From the NCBI RefSeq assembly GCF_009789575.1, contig NZ_CP046908.1, forward strand, positions 868,001-932,000: a DNA stretch of 64,000 nt, given 5' to 3'. Position numbers and translations under genes: made by a program. The notes below the pieces were generated by a model. That model saw only the letters and a program-made list of their open reading frames with translations, did not search any database and was not told where the DNA came from. Each line of letters begins with the position of its first letter. Positions within the stretch are counted from its first letter, which is position 1. Origin of the DNA: Stappia indica. GTDB taxonomy: Bacteria; Pseudomonadota; Alphaproteobacteria; Rhizobiales; Stappiaceae. Below are positions 39,311-47,726 of the stretch, one piece after another.

Positions 39311-40249
39311 ATGACCATGCCGAATGCATTCGAAGGCCGCCTCAAGGTCCCGGCGATCGCCTCGCCGATGTTCCTCGCCTCCGGCCCGGACCTTGTCGTT
39401 GCCACCTGCCGCGCCGGGGTGATCGGCACCTTCCCGGCGCTCAACCAGCGCACGACCGAAGGATACGGCGAGTGGCTGAGCGAGATCGAGGACCGCCTGT
39501 CCGGCCATGCCGATGCCGCGCCCTACGGCGTCAACCTGATCGTCCACCGCAGCAACAAGCGGCTGGAGGCCGATCTCGCGATGACCGTCGAGCGCAAGGT
39601 GCCGCTGGTCATCACCTCGCTCGGCGCCAACCCGGATGTCGTCTCCGCCGTCCAGTCCTATGGCGGCCTCGTCTTCCATGACGTCATCAACCCGCGCCAC
39701 GCCCGCAAGGCGGCCGAGGCCGGCGTCGACGGCATCATCGCGGTCTGCGCCGGCGCCGGCGGTCATGCCGGCACCATGAGCCCCTTCGCGCTGGTCTCGG
39801 AAATCCGCGCCTTCTACGACGGCGCCATCATTCTGGCCGGCGCCATCAACACCGGCGCGCAGATCGCCGCCGCCCGCGCCATGGGCGCGGACCTCGCCTA
39901 TCTGGGCACCCGTTTCCTCGCCACCGCCGAAGCGATGATCGTCGACGACTACAAGCAGATGATCCTGGACGCGACCGCCGCCGACATCCTCTACACCCCG
40001 GCGATCAGCGGCGTGAACGCCAACTTCCTGCGCCCGAGCATCGAGCGCGCGGGCCTCGACCCGGACAACCTGCAGCACGCGGGCGGGCTCGACATGGGCA
40101 GCGAGGCGAAGGTCTGGAAGAACATCTGGTCCGCCGGCCAGGGCACCGGCACCATCACCGACCTGCCGCCTGCGGCCGAGCTGTGCGTGCGCCTTCGCGC
40201 CGAATACCGCGCCGCCTGCGCCGCCCTTGCCTCGGACCCTTACGCCTGA
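39311..40249 (+). CDS. nitronate monooxygenase-family flavoprotein
   Basis: 312 residues, FMN-binding TIM barrel. Visible motifs are PAIASPMFLAS near the N-terminus, PLVITSLGANPDV, AVCAGAGGHAG (with the catalytic-type His near residue 152) and MGADLAYLGTRFLAT. The family includes nitronate monooxygenases and some enoyl reductase-like proteins, so the substrate is open. It closes the transport and catabolism cluster; its stop is followed 21 bp later by the convergent parE gene. Confidence 0.85.
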   Translation: MTMPNAFEGRLKVPAIASPMFLASGPDLVVATCRAGVIGTFPALNQRTTEGYGEWLSEIEDRLSGHADAAPYGVNLIVHRSNKRLEADLAMTVERKVPLVITSLGANPDVVSAVQSYGGLVFHDVINPRHARKAAEAGVDGIIAVCAGAGGHAGTMSPFALVSEIRAFYDGAIILAGAINTGAQIAAARAMGADLAYLGTRFLATAEAMIVDDYKQMILDATAADILYTPAISGVNANFLRPSIERAGLDPDNLQHAGGLDMGSEAKVWKNIWSAGQGTGTITDLPPAAELCVRLRAEYRAACAALASDPYA

Positions 40250-40269
40250 GTTGAAGTTGGGCGCGAAGG

Positions 40270-40575
40270 CTATTCGCCTCCCGCCCAATCTTCACGCGCC
40301 CAATCTTCGTGGCCATGGCGGATACGCACGACCAGTATCCCGCCATCTTCGTCCATGACGTAGACGACGAGATGCGCCTTGAAGGGGTGAATGCGCACAG
40401 GAGGCGATATCTCGCCGCGTTCGCGCGCCAGTTTCGGATTTTCGGAAAGAAGCTCCAGCACCGCAGCCAGGTCGCGGTGATAAGCCTCGGCATGCGCCTC
40501 GCCGAAAAGACGCACACCTTCCAGATAAACCTGGATGAGGTCCTCGGCAGCCCTGGCGGACAGCCGATAGGTCAC
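40270..40575 (-). CDS. parE: ParE/RelE-family toxin
   Basis: 101 residues, ParE fold (YRLSARAAEDLIQVYLEG, then VRIHPFKAHLVVYVMDEDGGILVVRIRHG). ParE toxins generally poison DNA gyrase. The C-terminus carries a duplicated pentapeptide, HEDWA-REDWA, produced by a 15-bp tandem duplication at 40282-40311. The start overlaps the antitoxin stop by 4 bp, the usual antitoxin-first order. Confidence 0.85.
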   Translation of the reverse strand: MTYRLSARAAEDLIQVYLEGVRLFGEAHAEAYHRDLAAVLELLSENPKLARERGEISPPVRIHPFKAHLVVYVMDEDGGILVVRIRHGHEDWAREDWAGGE

Positions 40576-40826
40576 GACGTTCCGGTGTCCTTCACCGCCC
40601 GCGCACGCGCGGCTTCCAGGACGCCGTTCATGTTCAGGTCGCTCACGCCGCTCGCCAGTCCCTCGTCGACGAGACGCTGCATGGTCGCAATCCGGTCGTT
40701 CCGCTCCTGATCCCTGCGGATGAGGTCGCGCACGTAATCGCTCGCGTTCGCGTATCGCCCGCTCCGGGCCCGGTCTTCGACCCAGGCCTTCATCTGCTCG
40801 GGAAGGGAAACGTTCATCGTCGCCAT
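40572..40826 (-). CDS. parD: ParD-family antitoxin
   Basis: 84 residues from the ATG behind GGAGG. The N-terminal ribbon-helix-helix (MNVSLPEQMKAWVEDRA ... GRYANASDYVRDLIRR) binds DNA; the C-terminal part wraps the ParE toxin. A perfect inverted repeat overlaps its start codon and ribosome site, a likely autoregulatory operator. Confidence 0.88.
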   Translation of the reverse strand: MATMNVSLPEQMKAWVEDRARSGRYANASDYVRDLIRRDQERNDRIATMQRLVDEGLASGVSDLNMNGVLEAARARAVKDTGTS

Positions 40827-40847
40827 GTCGACCTCCAGTGTCGACAT
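40825..40847. promoter_or_regulatory. parDE operator
   Basis: ATGTCGAC (40825-40832) and GTCGACAT (40840-40847) form a perfect 8-bp inverted repeat with a 7-bp spacer. It covers the parD start codon and Shine-Dalgarno sequence, so bound ParD would block the gene directly. Confidence 0.65.
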
Positions 40848-40902
40848 CATACGATATTTGGCAAGCTTTGCCAAAAAGCGGATCGCAGCGTCTCCTTGCT
40901 CC

Positions 40903-41358
40903 TTACGAAACAGGAACGGCCTTTGGCTTCGTCACCGGCGGTTCGGGCTTGCTGATGTTGGTGCTCTCGCCCTCGGCATCGACCGGGACCAGGGTGATGT
41001 TCACCGGGTTGGGTGTATGGTCGAGGGTCGCACCGGAAATGGCGTCGACACCGACGCCGACCACGCCGCCCAGCAGGATGTTGCCAGCGAGTCCGGCCGC
41101 TCCGCCGCCGCTCACCTTGGTGTCGACGAAGACCTGCCCCGGCTTGTAGCCTTCCTTCTCCGCACGCACCATGAAGGTTTTCTTGCGGCTCACTTCGACC
41201 GTGCAAGGCGACTGCTTGCAGGAATGTCCAAGCGTCGTGGTGACCAGGGCATCTCCCGGTTCCACGTTGATGATGACGTCCTCGCTGGTGCCGCGAACGA
41301 CCGAAGCGCAGCCCGAGGCCAGCACGGCGCAGGCAATCACACAAACAATGGCTTTCAC
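40903..41358 (-). CDS. lipoprotein of unknown function
   Basis: 151 residues starting at GTG 41358, placed 6 bp after a GGGGGTGG ribosome-like site; a GTG two codons earlier is possible. The signal peptide MKAIVCVIACAVLASGC ends in a lipobox (LASGC), so the protein is probably anchored by lipid. The mature part resembles PEGA-type beta domains (VEPGDALVTTTLGHSCKQSP, RAEKEGYKPG) followed by a Gly-rich hydrophobic stretch (GLAGNILLGGVVGVGVDAI) and a Pro/Lys tail. No operon partner. Confidence 0.75.
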   Translation of the reverse strand: MKAIVCVIACAVLASGCASVVRGTSEDVIINVEPGDALVTTTLGHSCKQSPCTVEVSRKKTFMVRAEKEGYKPGQVFVDTKVSGGGAAGLAGNILLGGVVGVGVDAISGATLDHTPNPVNITLVPVDAEGESTNISKPEPPVTKPKAVPVS

Positions 41359-41463
41359 TTCCACCCCCTAAAAAATACGAGGGCCACGGAAGCATGATCG
41401 GGCAACGAGAGTCGATACAATTGCCAGTGTTTTTCCACGGAAAATGCCGCAGCGTGAAGCCGC

Positions 41464-41958
41464 CTAGGCGTCGCCCGCCAAGTCTAGCCGGTATTTGCGA
41501 AAGCGCGTGCCCTCGTACTCGACTTCGCCGAGGAACCGCGCGCCGAGCCGGGCCAGCGCCGACAGGCTGCGCCGCGAGGGCGCCAGCAGGAAGGTGACAT
41601 GGGAAATGCGCGGGTCCGCCTTTGCGACGTCGAGCGCCTTCGCCGCGATCCTCGAGCCGAGCCCGAACGCATCAGGCCGCAGCACGAGGCCGAAATCCCA
41701 GTCCTCGCCCTCCTTCTGGAAACCGCCCCAGCCGACATAGCACCCGTCGCACAGGATAGCCCAATGGCCGAGCCCGTCGCGCTCCCAGCGCGCTTCCTTG
41801 GCGGCGATGAAGCCCTCCACCGTCTGCGCGTCCCAGGGCTCCGTCATCAGCGGCATGTGCTCGCCGACGCGCGGGTCCTGCATATGCGCCAGGATCTCCT
41901 CGCGGGAAACCTCGGTCAGTCGAACAAAGGCGATTTCGGGCAGGCCGGGGCGGCTCAT
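41464..41958 (-). CDS. GNAT-family acetyltransferase
   Basis: 164 residues. The arrangement is that of a GNAT domain: an N-terminal helix with MQDPRVGEHMPL, the beta-hairpin HWAILCDGCYVGWGGFQ, then DFGLVLRPDAFGLGSRIAAKAL, which corresponds to the acetyl-CoA pyrophosphate loop. The substrate cannot be predicted. It stands alone on the minus strand. Confidence 0.75.
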   Translation of the reverse strand: MSRPGLPEIAFVRLTEVSREEILAHMQDPRVGEHMPLMTEPWDAQTVEGFIAAKEARWERDGLGHWAILCDGCYVGWGGFQKEGEDWDFGLVLRPDAFGLGSRIAAKALDVAKADPRISHVTFLLAPSRRSLSALARLGARFLGEVEYEGTRFRKYRLDLAGDA

Positions 41959-42074
41959 GGCAGGTGCGATTCCTGGGCGGGTCGGTCCGGCGGAAGGTGG
42001 CCGCCATCACGCTGTCTTGCAAGAGGCCGCGCCCACTGCCCGCATCAACTGGGCGTGCACGACCCGGGCGCCGG

Positions 42075-42974
42075 CTAGAGCGGCCGCGTCTTCGTCACAT
42101 AGGCCTCGAAGAAGTCGGAGAATTTCGCGACCCGCATCGGCAGGCGTTCGTAAGGCGGATAGTAGAGCGTCAACCAGATGTCCGGCGCCTGCCAGTCGGG
42201 CAGCACCTGGGCAAGCCGGCCTTTCGCCAGCCCGTCCTCGACGATGAACAACGGCAACAGGGCAATGCCCTCGCCGTTTTCCGCAAGGCGCGCCAGCAGG
42301 TCGCCATTGTTGCCGGCGATCGTGGCGCCAGCCCGCACCCGGCGCGTGCGCCCGTCGTGGCGCAACTCCCAGGTCTCCGCCTGCGAGCGCTCGTCATAGG
42401 CAAGGCAGGAATGATCCGAAAGGTCGTCCGGCGTCTCCGGCACGCCGCGCAAGGCCAGATAGGCGGGAGACGCGACCATCACCCGCCGCACGAGGCACAT
42501 CTTGCGCCAGATCGTCGACTTGTCGCGCGGCGCCTCGGAAATGCGGATGGCGAGGTCGAAATCGTCGGACACGATGTCGATGAAGCGGTCGGTGAGGCTG
42601 ATCGACAGCGAGGCCCGCGGATACTGGCTGCGGAACCCGGCCGCCACATCGGGAAGCACCTGCTGGCCGAGCGACATCGGCGCATTGATCCGGATGGTGC
42701 CGGCCACATCGCCATGCTGTTCCTGCAGGTCCTCGGTGGTACGGCGGAATTCCTCCAGCAGCGGCGCGATGCGCGCGGCATAGACAGCACCGGACGAGGT
42801 CAGCGACACCTGCCGCGTGGTGCGCAGAAGCAGCTGCACGCCGAGCTGCTCCTCGAGCGCGCTGACCGCGCGCGTGACCGTCGGCGCCGTCATCGACAGC
42901 TGGCGCGCAGCGGCGACGAAGCTCCTGTGCTCGGCGACCGCCAGGAAGATGCGGATGTGGTCGAGATCGATCAT
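42075..42974 (-). CDS. LysR-family transcriptional regulator
   Basis: 299 residues. The N-terminal winged HTH (FLAVAEHRSFVAAARQLSMT ... VTRAVSALEEQLGVQLL) is followed by the type 2 periplasmic-binding-like effector domain (IRINAPMSLGQQVLPDVAAG). It is transcribed away from the ring-cleaving dioxygenase gene, with a perfect T-N11-A palindrome in the shared 127-bp gap. It is probably the regulator of the quinone-detoxification genes. Confidence 0.9.
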   Translation of the reverse strand: MIDLDHIRIFLAVAEHRSFVAAARQLSMTAPTVTRAVSALEEQLGVQLLLRTTRQVSLTSSGAVYAARIAPLLEEFRRTTEDLQEQHGDVAGTIRINAPMSLGQQVLPDVAAGFRSQYPRASLSISLTDRFIDIVSDDFDLAIRISEAPRDKSTIWRKMCLVRRVMVASPAYLALRGVPETPDDLSDHSCLAYDERSQAETWELRHDGRTRRVRAGATIAGNNGDLLARLAENGEGIALLPLFIVEDGLAKGRLAQVLPDWQAPDIWLTLYYPPYERLPMRVAKFSDFFEAYVTKTRPL

Positions 42975-42980
42975 GCGCGA

Positions 42981-43005
42981 GATTATTACACATATTGCAA
43001 TAATC
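42981..43005. promoter_or_regulatory. LysR-type operator (T-N11-A)
   Basis: GATTATT (42981-42987) and AATAATC (42999-43005) are perfect inverted arms with an 11-bp spacer, the standard LysR-family recognition geometry. The site lies 6 bp upstream of the lysR start and in the divergent promoter gap. Confidence 0.7.
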
Positions 43006-43101
43006 TAAGCGAAATTAATTCCATTCTCAAAAGGCCTCGCCTGCCCCATCTTCACGTCAACGGCACAAGCCGGCGACGTTTCGAGAAAGGGAACCAGCGC
43101 C

Positions 43102-44034
43102 ATGCTCACGCAGATCAAGGGCCTGCATCACGTCACCTCGATGGCGGGCGATGCCCAGGAAAACAACGATTTCTTCACCCGCAGTCTCGGCCTGCGGCGC
43201 GTCAAGAAGACGGTCAACTTCGACGACCCGGAGGTCTACCACCTCTATTACGGCGACGAGACCGGCACGCCCGGCTCGGTCATGACCTACTTCCCCTTCC
43301 CGCATATCGTGCAGGGCCGTCCCGGCGCCGGCGAGGTAGGCGACACCTATTTCGCGGTGCCCGAGGGCTCCCTGCCTTACTGGACGGAGCGCCTTTCCGG
43401 CCAGGGTGTCGGCGGTCTCGAAGAGTACGACGCCTTCGGCGAGAAGCGCCTGCGCTTCAAGGGGCCGGACGGCGACGGCTTTTCGCTGGTGGAAACGAAG
43501 GACGACGAGCGTCTCGGCTGGACGGCCGGCGGCGTCGGTTCGGCCGAGGCGATCCAGGGGTTCCGCGGCGCGGCCTTCCGTCTGCAGGATGCCGGCGGCA
43601 CCGCCGAACTGCTCCGCTTCATGAACTACCGCGAGGTGGAGCGGAGCGGCAACTGGACCCGCTTCGCCATCGAGGGCGGCAACGGTGCCGATGTCATCGA
43701 GATCGAGGAAGTGCCGTCCGCCGGCCACGCCCGCCAGGGTGCCGGCTCGGTGCATCACATCGCCTTCGCGGTGGAGAACCGGGCGGCCCAGCTGGAGGTG
43801 CGCAAGGCGCTGCTCGACACGGGATACCAGGTCACGCCGGTGATCGACCGGGACTATTTCTGGGCGATCTACTTCCGCACCCCCGGCGGCATCCTCTTCG
43901 AGGTGGCGACCAACGAGCCCGGCTTCGACCGGGACGAGGACACCGCCCATCTCGGCGAGGCGCTGAAGCTGCCGACCCGCTACGAGCAGTTCCGCGCGCA
44001 GATCGAGGACATCCTCACCCCGATCCGGGACTGA
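43102..44034 (+). CDS. ring-cleaving dioxygenase, MhqO-like (VOC superfamily)
   Basis: 310 residues, two glyoxalase/bleomycin-resistance-type halves. Metal ligands are visible as His in GLHHVTS (9-10), His in GSVHHIAF (about 217) and Glu in GGILFEVATNEPGF (about 266). MhqO-type enzymes open hydroquinone rings and protect against quinones. It is the first gene of a set with an MhqD-like esterase and a pirin, facing a LysR regulator. Confidence 0.87.
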   Translation: MLTQIKGLHHVTSMAGDAQENNDFFTRSLGLRRVKKTVNFDDPEVYHLYYGDETGTPGSVMTYFPFPHIVQGRPGAGEVGDTYFAVPEGSLPYWTERLSGQGVGGLEEYDAFGEKRLRFKGPDGDGFSLVETKDDERLGWTAGGVGSAEAIQGFRGAAFRLQDAGGTAELLRFMNYREVERSGNWTRFAIEGGNGADVIEIEEVPSAGHARQGAGSVHHIAFAVENRAAQLEVRKALLDTGYQVTPVIDRDYFWAIYFRTPGGILFEVATNEPGFDRDEDTAHLGEALKLPTRYEQFRAQIEDILTPIRD

Positions 44035-44041
44035 CATTCAC

Positions 44042-44085
44042 GCCTCCGCAAGGCTCCTGAGGGCCGGGCGGAGGCCTTCTTTCTC
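44042..44085 (+). terminator. possible hairpin after the dioxygenase gene
   Basis: GCCTCCGC (44042-44049) pairs with GCGGAGGC (44068-44075), with a further GGCTC/GGGCC pairing in the 18-base loop, and CTTCTTTCTC follows. It may weaken rather than end transcription into the esterase gene. Confidence 0.4.
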
Positions 44086-44107
44086 GGCTCATCTGGGACT
44101 TAACGCC

Positions 44108-44710
44108 ATGACAACGCAAACCTATCACGCCCTGACCACGGAGCCGGCACCCGGCGCACCGCTGGTTTTCGCCTTCCACGGCACCGGCGGCGACGAGCAC
44201 CAGTTCGCCCGCTTCGTCGAGGAAGCGCTGCCCGGCGCCGGTCTTGTCGCCCCGCGCGGCGACGTCTCGGAGCACGGGGCGCTGCGCTTCTTCCGCCGCA
44301 CCGGCGAAGGCGTCTACGACATGGACGACCTTGCCCGGCGCACCCAGGCGATGGCCGGCTTCGTCGAGGCCCACCGCAAGGCCCATCCGGGTCGCCCGGT
44401 CTACGGCTTCGGCTACTCCAACGGCGCCAACATCCTGGCCTCGGTCGCCTTCCTGCGGCCGGACCTGTTCGACCGGATCGCCCTTCTGCATCCGCTGATC
44501 CCGTTCGAGCCGGCACCCCAGCCGGGTCTTGCCGGGCGAAAGGTGCTGGTTTCCGCCGGCCAGCGGGACCCGATCTGCCCTCCGGCCGCGACCAGCGCGC
44601 TGATCGACTGGTTCAAGGCCCAGGGCGCGGACGTCACGCTCGCCGCCCATGAGGGCGGGCACGAGTTGCGACAGAACGAAATCGACGCGCTGGTGGGCTT
44701 CCTCAAGTAG
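44108..44710 (+). CDS. MhqD-like carboxylesterase
   Basis: 200 residues, phospholipase/carboxylesterase family. The oxyanion segment FAFHGTGGDE is near residue 20, the nucleophile Ser about 103 in GYSNG, the acid about 154 in GQRDPICP and the His about 185 in GGHEL. In Bacillus, MhqD is co-regulated with ring-cleaving dioxygenases under quinone stress, and the gene order here matches that pairing. Confidence 0.85.
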   Translation: MTTQTYHALTTEPAPGAPLVFAFHGTGGDEHQFARFVEEALPGAGLVAPRGDVSEHGALRFFRRTGEGVYDMDDLARRTQAMAGFVEAHRKAHPGRPVYGFGYSNGANILASVAFLRPDLFDRIALLHPLIPFEPAPQPGLAGRKVLVSAGQRDPICPPAATSALIDWFKAQGADVTLAAHEGGHELRQNEIDALVGFLK

Positions 44711-44740
44711 CCGCCACGCGCATGACAAGGAGACGGTACG

Positions 44741-45457
44741 ATGGTCCTGATCCATGAGAACATGAGCCGTGGCCGCACGCAGAGCGGATGGCTCGACGCC
44801 TGGCACACCTTCTCCTTCGGCGGCTTCCGCGATCCCACGCGGATGGGCTACGCCGCCCTGCGGGTGCTCAACGAGGACCGTGTCGTTCCCGGCGCCGGCT
44901 TTTCCGAACACGCCCATTCCGACATGGACATTCTCACCATGGTCCTGTCGGGCCGGCTGCGCCACACCGACACGCTGGGCAACGAGGCGGAGATTGCCGC
45001 CGGCGAGCTCCAGCTCATGTCCGCGGGAAGCGGCATCCGCCATGCGGAGATGAACGCCTCCGACAGCGAGCCGGCCCATGTGTTGCAGATCTGGCTGATC
45101 CCGGACGCGACCGGCGGCGCGCCGACCTATCAGCAGGTCGACCTGCCGGCGCCGGAGACGACGCGGGACTGGACCCTTCTGGCCAGCGGCAAGGAGGGCG
45201 AGGCGCCCTTGCGGCTCCTGTCCGATACAAGCGTGTCGCTTGCCGCCCCTTTGGCGGGAGATACGACCGCCCTTCCCGTCGCCCCCGGGCGGCGGCTCTT
45301 CGTCCACCTGGTCGAGGGTATCGCCACCGTCGAGGGCGAGCGTCTGGTTGCCGGCGACGGGTTGCAGATCGGCGAGGAGGAGATCGGCGATCTCCTTTGG
45401 CAGACAGACGGCCGCGCCCTGCTCTTTGACATGAGCGCCCGCGCCGGCACCGCCTGA
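44741..45457 (+). CDS. pirin-family protein
   Basis: 238 residues of the YhhW/pirin bicupin family. The N-terminal cupin has the metal site HAHSDMDILTMVLSG and SAGSGIRHAEMN; the C-terminal cupin is degenerate. Some family members are quercetin dioxygenases acting on polyphenols. It is the third gene of the quinone-response set, 30 bp after the esterase. Confidence 0.87.
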   Translation: MVLIHENMSRGRTQSGWLDAWHTFSFGGFRDPTRMGYAALRVLNEDRVVPGAGFSEHAHSDMDILTMVLSGRLRHTDTLGNEAEIAAGELQLMSAGSGIRHAEMNASDSEPAHVLQIWLIPDATGGAPTYQQVDLPAPETTRDWTLLASGKEGEAPLRLLSDTSVSLAAPLAGDTTALPVAPGRRLFVHLVEGIATVEGERLVAGDGLQIGEEEIGDLLWQTDGRALLFDMSARAGTA

Positions 45458-45630
45458 GCGTGCCGGCCTCACGCACCGACCCGGCCCGATTCGCCGGACC
45501 GGGTCGGCTGCGAAACCATCTTGTATGCAGTGCAAAATCCCGTTGCCTGTCACACGGGCGCGGAAAATACTCTCCAAAAGCGGCGGCAAGACCGAAAACC
45601 TTCGTCGGAAACGAAGTACGAGGTGTCGTG

Positions 45631-46545
45631 ATGAACGCTGTCGCACCGTCCCGCGATCGTCTTGGCTGCCGTGCAACGGACCTGGCACGGGACGAGGAGC
45701 TGGCCCTGAACGACGTCACCTTCCTGCGCAAGACCTCGTGCAGTGCAACGCCGGTCAAGGTCGAGACGCCACCGACCGGACAGGGCCTCGTCCTCGGCAT
45801 GTCGCTGGGCGACGAGCATTGGCGCGACATTCGCGCCGGCAAGGCGGCGCATCGCCACCACTTCCAGCGCAACAGCCTTTATTTGCGCGACTTCGAGATC
45901 GCCTACCGGGCGGAGCTCGGCGGCCAGTTCGACTTCCTGCTGGTGGAGATCCCCTGGGAGCGCTTTCTCCCGCAGGACGAGACGAGGCCGCGCGTGATGC
46001 CGCGCCGGATCGATTTCGAGACCGGCACCACCGATCCCACGGTCACCCATCTGCTTTCCGCCATCCAGCCGATGCTGTCCGGCCAGCAGCCGCGCGACCA
46101 GCTCTTCATCGATCAGGTGGCAGAGGCGCTCGTCACCTACCTGCGTCATCGCTACGCCCGCACCAGCCTCCCGGAGCGCCCCCGTGAGCATCGCCCCTCC
46201 CCGCTGATCCGCCAGGCGCTGGAGATCCTGCGCACCAGCCTGGACGGCAACGTCTCGCTCGACGACATCGCCCGGCGCTGCAATGTCTCGCGCTCGCATT
46301 TCTACCAGGTCTTCCGCCAGGAACTCGGCTGCACACCGCACGAGTGGCTGGTCAGGACACGGTTGGAGCAGGCCCGCGCCCTGCTGCGCCGGCCCGGCCT
46401 GTCGCTGGCCGACATCGCCGCCCAATGCGGCTTCGCCGACCAGAGCCACTTCACCCGCGCCTTCGGCCGCCGCTTCGGCCTGTCGCCAGGGCGCTGGCGG
46501 GCGGAGCACGGCGCCGCAAGCTCGAGAGAGCCGGCCTCGGGGTAG
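45631..46545 (+). CDS. AraC-family transcriptional regulator
   Basis: 304 residues from an ATG with GAGG 8 bp upstream. The last 100 residues hold the double HTH (NVSLDDIARRCNVSRSHFYQ, then LSLADIAAQCGFADQSHFTRAF and SPGRWR). The N-terminal part contains an AraC/cupin-like segment with FQRNSLYLRDFEIAYRAEL. It precedes the isochorismatase-XapX-amidohydrolase cluster by 115 bp on the same strand and may control it. Confidence 0.87.
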   Translation: MNAVAPSRDRLGCRATDLARDEELALNDVTFLRKTSCSATPVKVETPPTGQGLVLGMSLGDEHWRDIRAGKAAHRHHFQRNSLYLRDFEIAYRAELGGQFDFLLVEIPWERFLPQDETRPRVMPRRIDFETGTTDPTVTHLLSAIQPMLSGQQPRDQLFIDQVAEALVTYLRHRYARTSLPERPREHRPSPLIRQALEILRTSLDGNVSLDDIARRCNVSRSHFYQVFRQELGCTPHEWLVRTRLEQARALLRRPGLSLADIAAQCGFADQSHFTRAFGRRFGLSPGRWRAEHGAASSREPASG

Positions 46546-46660
46546 GTAGAGTCCCGGACAATCCTTCAACCGCTAGACGACGGGCATTCAAGACAGTCAA
46601 TGCCAGGGGCCGATACGGTCGAGCCATCCGATTGCCACTCCTCCACAAGGACTGACGACC

Positions 46661-47317
46661 ATGGCTCCCACTGCCACGCCGACCCCCGGCGAGTTGCTGC
46701 TTTCCCCGACCGACCACATGCTGGTGATGATCGACTTCCAGTCGCAAATGTCCTTCGCGACCAAGTCGATCGATGCCACCGTGCTGCGCAACAACGCCGC
46801 CCTCGTCGCCAATGCCGCCGCCGGCTTCAAGGTACCGACGATCCTCACCACCGTCGCCGAGAAGTCGTTCTCCGGGCCGATGTTCGACGAGATCACCGAC
46901 GCCTTCCCGGGCCAGGCGCTGCTCGACCGCACCTCCATGAACACCTGGGAGGACGCCGCCGTCATCGACGAGGTCAATCGCATCGCCAAGCCGCGCATCG
47001 TGCTGTGCGGGTTGTGGACCAGCGTCTGCATCGTCGGCCCGGCGCTCTCCGCCCTGTCGCAGGGCTTCGAGGTCTATGTCATCGCCGATGCCTGCGGCGA
47101 CATCACCGACGAGGCGCATGAGCGCGCGATGGAGCGGATGGTGCAGGCCGGCGCCCGGCCCATGACGTCCCTGCAATACATTCTCGAGTTGCAGCGCGAC
47201 TGGGCCCGCACCGAAACCTACGACATGACCACCGGCATCGCGAAGAGGTTCGGCGGCGCCTACGGCCTCGGCATCATCTACGCCAAGTCGATGTTCGGCG
47301 CCTCCGAAGGGCACTGA
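46661..47317 (+). CDS. isochorismatase-family hydrolase
   Basis: 218 residues, YcaC-like. The catalytic triad positions are visible: Asp25 in MIDFQ, Lys near 68 in AEKSF and Cys near 122 in SVCIV, preceded by a conserved CGLWTS loop. The natural substrate of this branch is not known. A 16-bp perfect hairpin follows its stop before the xapX gene. Confidence 0.87.
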   Translation: MAPTATPTPGELLLSPTDHMLVMIDFQSQMSFATKSIDATVLRNNAALVANAAAGFKVPTILTTVAEKSFSGPMFDEITDAFPGQALLDRTSMNTWEDAAVIDEVNRIAKPRIVLCGLWTSVCIVGPALSALSQGFEVYVIADACGDITDEAHERAMERMVQAGARPMTSLQYILELQRDWARTETYDMTTGIAKRFGGAYGLGIIYAKSMFGASEGH

Positions 47318-47325
47318 CGACGAGG

Positions 47326-47366
47326 CCGGGGCGGGGCCGCGTCCGCGCGGCCCCGCCCCGGTCTTT
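47326..47366 (+). terminator. strong GC hairpin between isochorismatase and xapX genes
   Basis: CCGGGGCGGGGCCGCG (47326-47341) pairs perfectly with CGCGGCCCCGCCCCGG (47346-47361) across a 4-base loop, followed by only a short TCTTT. It could be an intrinsic terminator or an mRNA-stabilising stem inside an operon. Confidence 0.55.
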
Positions 47367-47395
47367 GCATTCTCTCGCGGCCGGAGCGCCCGATC

Positions 47396-47689
47396 ATGAA
47401 GATGTACCTGCTCTCGCTCGGCGCTGGTATCCTCGTCGGCATCGTCTACAGCCTGCTCAACGTGCGCTCGCCCGCCCCGCCCATCGTTGCGCTGGTCGGC
47501 CTCCTCGGCATCCTGCTCGGCGAGCAGGTGGTGCCGATGGTCCGCCATGCCCTGCGCGGCGCCCCGGTGACCCTCGGCTGGATCGCCGAGCACCGCCTGC
47601 CGCATGTCTGCGGCGAGCTGCCGAGCGGCACCGACCATCGCCAGGCCGCCGCACCGCCATCAAGGCGCGACGACAGCACCGCCGGCTGA
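47396..47689 (+). CDS. XapX-domain (DUF1427) small membrane protein
   Basis: 97 residues. Two hydrophobic segments (about 3-20 and 28-46) contain the XapX pattern SLGAGILVGIVYSLLNVRSP followed by ALVGLLGILLGEQ. The tail is hydrophilic. These proteins are often encoded next to isochorismatase- and amidohydrolase-type genes, as here; no biochemical role is known. Confidence 0.85.
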   Translation: MKMYLLSLGAGILVGIVYSLLNVRSPAPPIVALVGLLGILLGEQVVPMVRHALRGAPVTLGWIAEHRLPHVCGELPSGTDHRQAAAPPSRRDDSTAG

Positions 47690-47726
47690 TGCCGTCCCGA
47701 TCCACGACCCGACGCGAGGCCACGCC

